The position numbers and the translations under genes were made by a program. The notes under the pieces were generated by a model, which saw nothing but the letters and a program-made list of their open reading frames with translations, made no database searches and was not told the DNA's origin. Shown one piece after another: positions 1 through 7,543 of a stretch of 11,371 nucleotides of DNA. Positions within the stretch are counted from its first letter, which is position 1. The number at the start of each line of letters is the position of its first letter. Origin of the DNA: Candidatus Segetimicrobium genomatis (GTDB taxonomy: Bacteria > Sysuimicrobiota > Sysuimicrobiia > Sysuimicrobiales > Segetimicrobiaceae); contig VBAN01000101.1 in NCBI GenBank assembly GCA_005882445.1, positions 2,926 through 14,296 of the forward strand, written 5' to 3'.

Positions 1-14
1 ACCTTCAGCCACAT
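1..14 (-). CDS. Start of next downstream gene (partial, runs off window)
   Basis: An ATG at 14-12 opens a frame reading M-W-L-K before the window ends. It is preceded by GAGGGGG at 28-22 with a 7-nt spacer, a strong Shine-Dalgarno, and it lies 38 nt after the isomerase stop on the same strand, as expected for the next operon gene. Four codons do not allow a product call. The evidence is only the ribosome-binding site and the position. Confidence 0.45.
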
Positions 15-21
15 GATGCCA

Positions 22-28
22 CCCCCTC
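22..28 (-). promoter_or_regulatory. Ribosome binding site of the downstream partial gene
   Basis: Reading the minus strand, GAGGGGG sits 7 nt before the ATG at 14. It is the main support for a gene starting at the window edge. Confidence 0.5.
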
Positions 29-52
29 ACAGGCTCTCACCTCTCTGTCCCC

Positions 53-784
53 TCACCCGAAATGCTCCCGGCAGAATGCCAGGGTCTGCGCCAGGCGCTC
101 CCGCACCTGCCCATCGTCCCCGGCTCCGCTCGAGTCCGGCTCCAGCTCGACCGCGATCACCCCCGCGAATCCACGCCGCCTGAGGGCTTCGAGGAAGGCG
201 CCCAGGGGAAGGGACCCATCGTGGGGGAGGCGATGCTGGCGGCCGTTGTAATTCGACAGGTGCACATGCGCCACTCGGTCGGCGAGCAGCGCGTAGGTAT
301 CGAGCAGGTCGACTCCCCAGGTGCCGACGTGCGTGGTGTCGAGCGTGAGCGCCGGAAGGCGGCGGAGCTCCCGGATCTCATTGAGGTCGAACAGGTTGAC
401 GGTGCGGAAGGCCAGCCGGTGCCGCGGCATGTTCTCGATGGCGATGGTGACCCCCGCCCGGGCCCCGACCCCGGCCAGCTCCGTCCGCAGCCAGCGATGG
501 TAGCGCGTCTGCCGCCGGAACGGGGTGAGGGCCGAGATGTTGAGGAACGGCGGGCGGCGCAGGGACACCCACCGGTAGCGGAGGGGCGGATGCGCGACCA
601 CGGTGCGCGCGTCCAGCGCCCGGGCGAGCTCGACCGTCCGGGTCACCCGCTCAACCTCGTCCCCGGGCCAGCCGTCCTGCAGCGGCCGGAAGGGCGCGTG
701 GAGGCTGAGGATGGGGATGCCCGCCGTGCGGGCGACCTCCGAGAGATACGCGTCGTCCCTGGTGTCCCAGCGATCGTCGACCAT
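53..784 (-). CDS. Sugar phosphate isomerase/epimerase-like TIM-barrel protein (5' end missing)
   Basis: Xylose-isomerase-like / AP-endonuclease-2 superfamily protein, a metal-dependent TIM barrel acting on sugars or sugar acids; the substrate cannot be read. Counting from the Met at 784, visible motifs are AHPP (64-67), the metal-ligand Glu in AIENMP (115-120), LDTTH (148-152), the His strand VAHVHLSNY (171-179) and VELEPD (212-217). The homologous frame clearly continues upstream of 784: the residues encoded at 785-826 read like the family's first-helix segment (AAAGYDGLEI before MVDDRW). No ATG, GTG or TTG occurs in that frame before it runs into the aconitase end at 858. Roughly 20 N-terminal residues with the real start codon therefore seem lost; CTG at 793 is an unlikely start. 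It follows aconitase on the same strand, so co-transcription is likely. Confidence 0.8.
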   Translation of the reverse strand: MVDDRWDTRDDAYLSEVARTAGIPILSLHAPFRPLQDGWPGDEVERVTRTVELARALDARTVVAHPPLRYRWVSLRRPPFLNISALTPFRRQTRYHRWLRTELAGVGARAGVTIAIENMPRHRLAFRTVNLFDLNEIRELRRLPALTLDTTHVGTWGVDLLDTYALLADRVAHVHLSNYNGRQHRLPHDGSLPLGAFLEALRRRGFAGVIAVELEPDSSGAGDDGQVRERLAQTLAFCREHFG

Positions 785-814
785 GATCTCCAGGCCGTCG
801 TACCCGGCCGCCGC

Positions 815-845
815 CGGCCCGAGGGCACCCCGCGGCCTCGGGCCG
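815..845. repeat. 10-bp perfect inverted repeat between aconitase and isomerase
   Basis: CGGCCCGAGG at 815-824 is the exact reverse complement of CCTCGGGCCG at 836-845, giving a 10-bp GC stem with an 11-nt loop. No T-tract follows on either strand, so it is not an obvious intrinsic terminator. It lies where the isomerase start codon should be, so it may mark a deletion junction or a sequencing obstacle. Confidence 0.6.
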
Positions 846-857
846 CGCGTACGCGCC

Positions 858-2743
858 CTAGTGGAGCGGCTGCGCCTTCGTGTGGGCGAGCTTGCCTCCG
901 GCCAGCACGTAGGCGCGCTCCCGGCGGTTCAGGCTCAACGCGACCTTGAAGGTCGTCCCCTGGGTGACATTCGTCACCACGAGGGAGGAGGCGCCGCTCT
1001 CGACCAACCGGCGGACATCGGCGATCTCGAGCACGTCGCCCTGCCGCACCCTGCCGTGGTCCGCGGGATCGGCGAACGTCATGGGCAGGATCCCCCAGTT
1101 GATCAGGTTCGCCAGGTGGATGCGGGCGAAGTCCTTGACGATCACTCCCACGATCCCGAGATACATCGGCGCGATCGCGGCGTGCTCGCGGCTGCTGCCC
1201 TGGCCGTAGTTGCTGCCGCCGACGATGAACCCGCCCTTTTTGGCTTTCGCCCGCGCCACGAACTCGGGGTCGACGCGGTTGAAGACGTAGTCGGCGAGTT
1301 TGGGGATGTTGGAGCGGAACCGCAGCATCTGCGCGCCGGCGGGCATGATGTGGTCGGTGCTGATGTTGTCCCCCAGGGCGATCAGGACCTCGCCGCGCAG
1401 CGCGGGCTCCAGCGCGCCCTTGAGGGGGATGACCTGGATGTTGTCGCCCTTGATCACCCGCACCGACGCCGCGTCCTGGGGCGAGGCGGGGGGCACGAGG
1501 CTCGGATTGTTGGCCAGGTCGAGCGTCGCCGGCACCTCCTGGCCCGGCGCGCGCATCCCGAGCTTTCTACCTCGTCGTCCTTCTGGCCGGTCCGGCCTTT
1601 GAAGTTTCGGTTGATGGCGCGGAGGCTCTTCATGCCCTTGGCCGGCACGTGTCCCACGCCGATGCACGCGCCGCAGGTGGCGGCTTCAACGTTGACCCCG
1701 GCGGCGATGAGCTCGGTGAGCAGGCCCTCGCGGGCCAGCGCCTCGAGATCCATGCGGCTGCTCGGGTGGACGAAGAAGGTCACATCGGGATGGACCTTGC
1801 GTCCCTTCACGATCTGCGCCACGGCCTTGAGGTCCGTGTACGAGCCGTTGGTGCACGACCCCACCATCACCTGGTCCACCTTCACGCCTTCGGCCTGGGA
1901 GACCGGCACCACTTTGTCGGGGTTGCTCGGGAGCGCGACGAGCGGCTCGATGACGCCGAGATCCAGCTCCATCGACTCGTCGTAGGCGGCATCCGGGTCC
2001 GGCAGCGCCTCCCGCCAGTCCTTCTCGCGTCCGATCCGGCGCATGTAGTCCCGGGTCACCGCGTCCGAGGGGAACATGGAGGTCGTCGCGCCGAGCTCCG
2101 CCCCCATGTTGCAGATCGTGATCCGCTGCTGCAGGTTGAGGTTCTGGATCCCCGGGCCGACGTACTCGAACACCTTGCCGAACCCGCCGTTCGCGGTCTT
2201 CTGGCGCAGCATCTCGAGGATGACGTCTTTGGCCGTCGACCACGGCCGGAGCGCGCCGGTCAGGCTGACCCGGACGACCGCGGGCATGTCGAAGTAGTAG
2301 GGCCCGCCGCCCATCGCCACCGCGACGTCGAGCCCGCCGGCGCCCATGGCATACAGCCCCATGCCCCCCATGTGCACCGTGTGGCTGTCCGCCCCCAGCG
2401 CGGTGTCTCCGGGGCAGGCGAAGTGCTCCTGATGGATCTGGTGCCCGATCCCCGCCCCCGGCTTCGCCCACCAGATGCCGTATTTGCGGGCGGCCGTGGA
2501 GAGGTACACGTGGTCCTCGGTGTTCTCCTCGCTGACCTGCAGCACGTTGTGGTCGCCGTAGGAGCAGGCCACCTTGCACCGCACCCGCCCGAGCTGCATC
2601 GCCTCGAAGTGCAGCACCGCGGCGGTCCCGGTGATGTCCTGGATGAGGATCTCGTCGATCTTGATGCCGATCTCTTCGCCGGCCGCCAGGCGGCCGTCGG
2701 CGAGGTGCGCCTTCAGGATCTTGCGGGTCAGATTCTCACCCAT
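858..2743 (-). pseudogene. acn: Aconitate hydratase, Aquifex-type single chain, with internal deletion/frameshift
   Basis: Interconverts citrate and isocitrate in the TCA cycle using a [4Fe-4S] cluster. Reading from ATG 2743, residues 1-392 give the cluster/catalytic part: DSHTVH (119-124), GSCTNGS (295-301, cluster Cys297) and CGACIG (357-362, Cys357 and Cys360). After DDEV (codon ending 1568) the frame changes. The second frame, about 1566 to TAG at 858, carries the swivel domain with GDNISTDHIMPAG, GGSNYGQGSSREHA and NLINWGILP. Some 20-25 residues usually present here (the YLASPEVAAA...DPR stretch) are missing, so the total is about 625 residues against about 640-660 for the family. The Met 12 codons upstream (2779) is less likely: ATG 2743 has GGAAGAGG at 2757-2750 and starts with the conserved MGENLT. 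No other lesion is visible, so the break may be an assembly error rather than decay. Confidence 0.88.
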
Positions 2744-2749
2744 AGAACA

Positions 2750-2757
2750 CCTCTTCC
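2750..2757 (-). promoter_or_regulatory. Ribosome binding site that sets the aconitase start
   Basis: On the minus strand GGAAGAGG lies 6 nt before ATG 2743. It favours that start over the in-frame upstream codon at 2779. Confidence 0.6.
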
Positions 2758-2790
2758 GCGGACGTGGGGTCCTTCCCAACCTTCCCTTCC

Positions 2791-2818
2791 ATTATAGACG
2801 CATATCGGCGCACGGCAG
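2791..2818 (-). promoter_or_regulatory. Sigma-70-type promoter for the aconitase operon
   Basis: On the minus strand a perfect -10 hexamer TATAAT occupies 2796-2791, inside the 107-nt gap between the UroD-like stop and aconitase. The best -35 candidate is CTGCCG at 2818-2813, a 16-nt spacer with only 3/6 agreement, so either the -35 is weak or an activator helps. Transcription would start near 2784, leaving about 40 nt of leader with a good Shine-Dalgarno. It should serve aconitase, the isomerase and probably the following gene. Confidence 0.5.
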
Positions 2819-2850
2819 GGGGGGCATCCGGGGGCAGGGTGCGGGGAGGA

Positions 2851-3828
2851 TCAGCCGCCACGCGCCGCGGCAATGGCCGCCCGGATGTTGGCCTCGGGGG
2901 TGTCGATCGGCATGACGCAGCCGGTCGTGACGATGTGGCCCCGCCCCTCGGTTTGTGCGACGGCGTCCCGCACCTCCGCCGAGACCGCGTCCGGGGTGCT
3001 CTTGGCCAGGGTGTTCCATGCATCGATGCCGCAGGCCAGGCACGTGTTGATCTCGGCCCGGGCCTCCGCGATCTTGGGCGGCGTCTCGCGCGCGTGCCAG
3101 TTGACCACGTGCACGGGGTAGTCGGCGAAGAGGTCGAACATGATGTGCACGCCGTGGATGTGCAGGAAGACGAGCCCGGTCGTCGCCGCCTCCAGGACCT
3201 GCAGGTCGTAGGGGCGGCCGAACTCTTCATACTCCTCGCGCGTGACGAGGTCGGTCGTCGCCATCTGTGTGGAGAAGAAAATACCGTCCACGCCGGCCGC
3301 CATCACGGCGCGGACGAAATCGCGGGTGACTTCGGCGATCACCTGCAGCCCGCTGTGGAGCGCTTCGGGATCTTCCCGGAGGTACCGCACGCTCGCCTGC
3401 TCGCCCGCAAGCGTCCGGGCAATCGTCAGGGGGCTGAACACCGTCTCGAGCACGTGCACCTCGGCTCCGACGGCTTTGGTGATCAGCCGGATCGCCTGCG
3501 CCTCACGGCCGTAGACGCCCTGGCTCACGTCCAGCCGCCGGAGGCGCTCCCAGTCCGTCGGCTTCTTGATCGGCCGCTCCGTGTAGGTGCGGACGCCCTC
3601 CCGGTTCGCCTTGTAGCCGGCCCGGAGTCCCCAGTCGTCCCCATAGTATCCGCTGGCCGGGGTCACCTTCAGCAGGTCGACGTCGAACGCGCGGTAGAAC
3701 GCCACGTGGGCCTGGGCCAGCTTCTCGGCGCGCTGGTCCTCCCCGGGGAAGTGACGCCACAGCGCCACCGGGATCCGCTCCGGCCGCTCGCCCCGGACCG
3801 CCGCCTCGATGATGTCGCGGTGGCTCAT
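2851..3828 (-). CDS. Uroporphyrinogen decarboxylase (UroD) superfamily protein, non-heme type
   Basis: A complete 325-residue protein of the UroD/methyltransferase TIM-barrel superfamily. It begins with the family pattern of a short helix followed by ERIPVALWRHFPGED (about residues 17-31) and has YYGDDWG near 61-67. Later come FLHIHGVHIMFDLFADYPVH and NWHARETPP, and near the C-terminus TTGCVMPIDTPEANIRAA. True heme UroD has an RQAGR-type N-terminal arginine motif that is absent here, so the substrate is probably not uroporphyrinogen. Relatives include corrinoid methyltransferases and many uncharacterised decarboxylase-like proteins. The start is fixed by an ATGA overlap with the preceding dehydratase frame (its TGA is 3827-3825) and GAGG 8 nt upstream. 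Translational coupling suggests the two act together, but no pathway is evident. Confidence 0.85.
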   Translation of the reverse strand: MSHRDIIEAAVRGERPERIPVALWRHFPGEDQRAEKLAQAHVAFYRAFDVDLLKVTPASGYYGDDWGLRAGYKANREGVRTYTERPIKKPTDWERLRRLDVSQGVYGREAQAIRLITKAVGAEVHVLETVFSPLTIARTLAGEQASVRYLREDPEALHSGLQVIAEVTRDFVRAVMAAGVDGIFFSTQMATTDLVTREEYEEFGRPYDLQVLEAATTGLVFLHIHGVHIMFDLFADYPVHVVNWHARETPPKIAEARAEINTCLACGIDAWNTLAKSTPDAVSAEVRDAVAQTEGRGHIVTTGCVMPIDTPEANIRAAIAAARGG

Positions 3829-4876
3829 CGACCCGTCCTCGCGGCCGGCGCCTTCGGATCTCCGCTTGGTGAACTGCCGGCCGGCCGTTCCTCGGGCGTC
3901 GCGCGCAGCCTTTCGGCAACCCGCCGGATCCGGGCTTCGTCGCGATAAATCCCCGCCAGGGTCTCGAGGGTGATGTTCCCGCCGCTGAGCACGAGCGCGA
4001 CCGTTTTGCCCCGCAGCCGCCCTCGGCGGTCTGCCGCACCGCCTCCGCCAGCAGGAGGATGGCGTCCTTCAACTCCTCATCGCTTACGAGCATGATCTCA
4101 TCCAGGCCGTCTCGAAGAATTGTCACCGGTAGCGCGAACGGGACCCGCGCGGCGAGCCCCTCGGCAAACGTCTCAATCCGCTCGACAGACACCATCCGGC
4201 GCTCCCGCAGGGAGCGGTAGACGGCGGCGGCGCCCTCGGCCTGAACGCCGATCACCTGCACCCGCGGGCTGATCGCCTTCGCCGCAATACAATGTCCGCA
4301 CGCGCCGCTCCCCGCTCCAATCGGTGCGATGATCACGTCGACCTCGGGGAGATCTTCCATGACCTCCAGGCCGATGGTCCCCACCCCGGCGATCAGGAGG
4401 GGCTCGTTCGCGGAGTGGACGTACCGATACCCCTCGGCCCGGGCGGTCCGCTCCACCCACTCGCGCGCTTCGTCGAAGTCGCGCCCTTCCAGGACGACCT
4501 CCGCCCCGAGGGCGCGCATCGCGGCCACCTTGAGAGGGTTGCTCTCCCGGGGGGCGCCGATCACGACCCGGACCCCGAGCATGCGCCCGGCGTACGCGAT
4601 CGACTGGCCGTGGTTCCCCGTGCTGGCGGTGATCACCCCGCGGCGCCGTTCCTCGGGCGAGAGCGCGCTCATCAGGTTGATCCCGCCCCGCACCTTGAAC
4701 GCGCCCGTCGGCAGCACGTTCTCGCACTTCACAAAGACCCGGGCCGAGAGGAGCCGGTCGAGCGCGGGCGCGTGGATCAGGGGCGTGCGGGGCAGATGGG
4801 GCGCGATGACCCGGCGCGCCCGGTAGATGTCGTGGAGCGTGGGGAGGGGACCGGTCCAGGTCTCGTCGGACATCAT
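3825..4876 (-). pseudogene. Threonine/serine dehydratase-like PLP enzyme with internal deletion/frameshift
   Basis: Fold-type II PLP enzyme, expected to eliminate water from a hydroxy amino acid to give a 2-oxo acid and ammonia. From the first of two tandem ATGs (4876) the Schiff-base Lys is K61 in TGAFKVRGG, and STGNHG follows at 85-90. Further on are PIGAGSGACG (glycine loop for the PLP phosphate) and FAEGLAARVPF. After RQTAEG (near 4020) the frame changes. The next frame resumes as RLRGKTVALVLSGGNITLETLAGIYRD in content and ends at TGA 3825, which overlaps the next ATG. About 14-18 residues that normally follow AEG (AGAA-type) are missing. Continuing the first frame gives a nonsense tail to 3503 that is a shadow of the UroD-like gene. 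The exact substrate (threonine, serine, hydroxyaspartate or another) is unknown. Confidence 0.85.
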
Positions 4877-4931
4877 AGGCCCTGCTTCGTCAGGATCTCC
4901 CGCATCTCCCGCACGGTATGCCCCGAGCGCC

Positions 4932-6158
4932 TCAGCTTCCCACGGGGAAGATCTGGGTGATCATGAGCGCCAGGGTCAGCGCGATCATCACGACGACTGT
5001 GACCCAGGCGATCGCATTGAAGGTCCGCGAGTTCGTGTACTTCCCCATGAGGCGCTTCGAGTTGACGAGGAGGAGCATGAAGAGCAGGATGAGCGGCAGC
5101 AGGACGCCGTTCGCCACCTGCGAGAGGACGAGGATCCGGAGCAGCGGGGCGTTGGGCAGCAGGACGACGACGCATGCGCCCACGATCAGGGTGCCGTAGA
5201 GGCCGTAGAACGCCTCGCAGACATAGTAGGAGGTCGCCAGCGGCAGGATGGACGCCGAGAACAGCGACGCGTTGATGAGGCCGAAGGCGAAGAGCGCGCC
5301 GGCATACTTCCCCGCGAGCGGCCCGAGGGCCAGGGCGGCGTCTTTCACGGTCTCCACGTGGAGATGGTGGGCGAAGATCGTCGCGCCGCACGCCACGATG
5401 ATGAACCAGGCCACCACGTCCGTCATGATCGAGCCGACCAGGACGTCCACCCGAGTGTATCCGTACTCTTTGACGGTGATGCGTTTCTCCACGACCGCCG
5501 ACTGCAGGTAGAACTGCATCCACGGGGCGATCGTGGTGCCCACGACGCCCACGAGCAGGATGATGTAGCCGGTGCGGAAGCTGAAGGAGGGGACGACCGT
5601 GGCCCGCAGCACCTGGCCCCAGTCGGGGTGGGCGAACACGCCCGAGGCCACGTAGGTCACGTAGAACAGGCTGGCGACCAGGAAGACCCGCTCCACCGTG
5701 CGGAAGGTGCCCTTGAAGACCAGCCACCACACCGCCAATGCGCCGATCGGCACGATGACGTACTTGGACCACCCAAAGATCTCCCCGCCCGCCGCCAGGC
5801 CCGAGAACTCGGCCATCGTATTGCCGAAATCGGCGACGACCAGCGCCAGCAGCACGAACGTCGTGGTGCGCACCCCGTACCGCTCGCGGATCAGGTCGGA
5901 CAGCCCGTGCTCGGTCACGGCGCCCAGCCGCGCCGCCATCTCCTGCACCACATAGAGAGCGACGGTGATGGGAACGAGGGTCCAGAGCAGGGCGTAGCCG
6001 AAATTCGCGCCGGCCAGCGAGTAGATGGCGATGCCCCCGGCGTCGTTGTCGACGTTCTGGGTGATGATCCCGGGCCCCATGACGGCGAGGAACATCGTGA
6101 GCCTGGCCATCGCCCGACTGTTGGTCGCGCGGCGGAGCAGCGGGAGGGTGAAGCTCAT
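4932..6158 (-). CDS. Nramp-superfamily divalent metal transporter, non-canonical (Mg-type?)
   Basis: A 408-residue integral membrane protein with about 10-11 hydrophobic helices, LeuT-fold SLC11/Nramp superfamily. GPG (28-30) leads into the TM1 motif, which reads DAGG at 39-42 instead of DPGN; D39 matches the conserved metal-binding Asp. The TM6 motif reads APW (211-213) instead of MPH, so the Met that selects Mn/Fe over Ca/Mg is missing. This resembles what is described for NRAMP-related magnesium transporters, so Mg2+ or another hard divalent ion is the inferred substrate. Its ATG (6158) overlaps the TGA of the MgtE-like protein as ATGA, indicating coupling. After YYVCEAF (311-317) the sequence goes straight to YGLYGTLIV; relatives usually carry some 16 extra residues there, so a small in-frame loss is suspected. 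'Manganese transporter MntH' would be a risky label. Confidence 0.85.
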   Translation of the reverse strand: MSFTLPLLRRATNSRAMARLTMFLAVMGPGIITQNVDNDAGGIAIYSLAGANFGYALLWTLVPITVALYVVQEMAARLGAVTEHGLSDLIRERYGVRTTTFVLLALVVADFGNTMAEFSGLAAGGEIFGWSKYVIVPIGALAVWWLVFKGTFRTVERVFLVASLFYVTYVASGVFAHPDWGQVLRATVVPSFSFRTGYIILLVGVVGTTIAPWMQFYLQSAVVEKRITVKEYGYTRVDVLVGSIMTDVVAWFIIVACGATIFAHHLHVETVKDAALALGPLAGKYAGALFAFGLINASLFSASILPLATSYYVCEAFYGLYGTLIVGACVVVLLPNAPLLRILVLSQVANGVLLPLILLFMLLLVNSKRLMGKYTNSRTFNAIAWVTVVVMIALTLALMITQIFPVGS

Positions 6159-7379
6159 GCAGCCCCTGAACCCTCGCGCGCGGCCTTGCGGCGGAGGAGA
6201 TCGAACCCGCCGCCCAGCTTCCGTGGGCCGTACTTCTCCAGCAGAAGGTCGAGCAGCTGATCGATCGTGACGATCCCCACGAGCCGGCCGTCCGCCTCGA
6301 CAACGGGAACCGCCAACAGGTCGTACCTCACCAGCGCGCCGGCGACATCCTCGACGCTGGCATCCGCGCGGACGTACACCACGTCCGTGCGCATGAGTTT
6401 GGAAATGGGGCAGTCGGGCGCGGAGGAGATCAGGCCGCGGATGGAGAGCACCCCCACCAGGCGTCCCTGATCGTCGATGACGTACAGATAATAGATGCTC
6501 TGATCGTCTCTTGCCGGCCGCGGTCTCCGGCTCGTACCGGAGCAGCCGGCTCACCTCTTCCGCCTTGTCCTCCTCCATCAGGCCGATCAGCTCCTCGGCG
6601 CGCTCTTCGGGGAGCTCGCCCAAGACGTCCGCCGCCTCGTCCGGCTTCATCTCGTCCAGGATGTCGGAGGCCCGCTCGCTCGGCAATTCCTGAATGACGG
6701 CCGTCTGCACCTCGGGCTCGGCTTCTTCCAGCACATCCGCCGCGTGCTCCTCGGGGAGCGCGGTCATCACCTCGACCCGCTCGTCGCGGGGGAGCTCTTC
6801 GAGCAGGTCCGCCAGGTCGGCCGGGTGGATGTTCTTCAACTTCTCGCGCGAGATGCTCAGCCTGAGCGGCGTCATCGTCCCCCCGAGGACGGCCACGAGG
6901 TTCCAGGGGATCACCCGGTCTGACAGCGGGTGCCCGACGCGCGCGAACGCCCGGCAGACGAACGGCTCGAGCCCCAGCCGCCGGAAGAGCGAACGCGATC
7001 CGACGTCCGCGCCGATCACACGGACGTCGGTGCCGACCTGGCGCAATTCCACATCGTTGACGCGGACGACCTTGATGTCGTCGGTATCGACCACCTGCGA
7101 GTCGAGGATATCGTCTCGCAGGAGGATCTCGTCGGGCTGCAGCGGCCGGGGAGCGAGGCGGCGGCGCTCCAACCGCAGCCGGATGCCGGAGGCGGAAAAC
7201 TCCGCGACCGCGTCCCACGGAATGACCGCAACGCGGCTGCGGTCGCCTCTCAGCAGGATCCCGCTGATCCGCGGGAATTTTTCGGCCCCATGATAGATGA
7301 CGAGGTCTGAGACGGTGTCGAATGCCTCGCCGGCCGCATCGCTGACGGGCTTCCCGATGACCTGGCTGAGATACGGCAT
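6155..7379 (-). pseudogene. PRC-barrel / MgtE N-domain / CBS-pair protein, frameshifted; soluble Mg sensor-like
   Basis: From ATG 7379: two PRC-barrel-like segments (about residues 3-75 and 85-166, each ending in an IPWxxV/A turn). An Asp/Glu-rich superhelical MgtE_N domain follows (about 178-285) with repeats such as HPADLADLLEELP and KPDEAADVLGELP. After YEPETAAG (residue 289, ending 6513) the frame changes. It resumes as RDDQSIYYLYVIDDQG and contains the rest of a CBS pair (LMRTDVVYV, LLAVPVVEADGRLVGIVT), ending at TGA 6155. About 25-30 residues of the first CBS domain are missing. No MgtE transmembrane domain follows. In MgtE, the N and CBS domains bind Mg2+ and gate the channel; here the same module is encoded beside an Nramp-like permease. 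GTGAGG at 7393-7388 supports the start. The ATGA overlap with the permease is intact. Confidence 0.85.
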
Positions 7380-7387
7380 GTCTAGGG

Positions 7388-7393
7388 CCTCAC
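7388..7393 (-). promoter_or_regulatory. Ribosome binding site of the MgtE-like gene
   Basis: On the minus strand GTGAGG lies 8 nt before ATG 7379. The divergent gap to the phosphatase is only 164 nt. A TANNNT box (TACCGT) occurs near 7399-7394, but without a convincing -35, so the promoter for this operon is unresolved. Confidence 0.5.
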
Positions 7394-7504
7394 GGTACCA
7401 TTCCGCTCATGCCCAGGCACTCCTGCACGCACGCCCACGGAGGAAGCGCGGAGCCAGCGCCCCGTATTCCACGTCTCGCCCCCCCGGCCCGGCGCGCCCG
7501 CCGC

Positions 7505-7533
7505 TCGACATCGCTCCCGCCGGTGCGTATAGT
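7505..7533 (+). promoter_or_regulatory. Sigma-70-type promoter of the phosphatase gene
   Basis: TCGACA at 7505-7510 (5/6 to TTGACA) and TATAGT at 7528-7533 (5/6 to TATAAT) are separated by exactly 17 nt. The start codon begins only 10 nt after the -10 box, so transcription should start at or within a few bases of the ATG at 7544. Confidence 0.65.
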
Positions 7534-7543
7534 GGCCTGTAGC

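Noticed and set aside
603..1985. Long plus-strand open frame (460 codons) across isomerase and aconitase, and a similar one at 1649-2797
   Set aside because: Antisense shadows of high-GC genes: no family motifs, Arg/Ala/Pro/His-heavy composition, opposite to strongly conserved minus-strand proteins.
2736..2792. 18-codon frame before aconitase that could be a regulatory leader peptide
   Set aside because: Its ATG overlaps the -10 TATAAT, so it would not be in the transcript from that promoter; no Shine-Dalgarno.
2851..3828. Calling the UroD-family protein hemE
   Set aside because: The RQAGR-type N-terminal active-site motif is missing and no heme genes are nearby.
2764..3948. Plus-strand open frame of 394 codons opposite the UroD-like gene
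   Set aside because: Shadow frame with no recognisable domain; the minus strand encodes a clear UroD-family protein.
4827..6260. Plus-strand open frame of 477 codons, Asp/His/Glu/Arg-rich
   Set aside because: Composition is what the antisense of a hydrophobic membrane protein gives in high-GC DNA; it lies opposite the Nramp gene.
6505..6520. Programmed ribosomal frameshift joining the two MgtE-like frames
   Set aside because: No slippery heptamer or stimulator is evident, and a shift would not restore the missing 25-30 residues of CBS1.
7409..7543. 45-residue N-terminal extension of the phosphatase
   Set aside because: Basic, Pro-rich and unlike the family; the best promoter lies within it and ATG 7544 starts the conserved domain.
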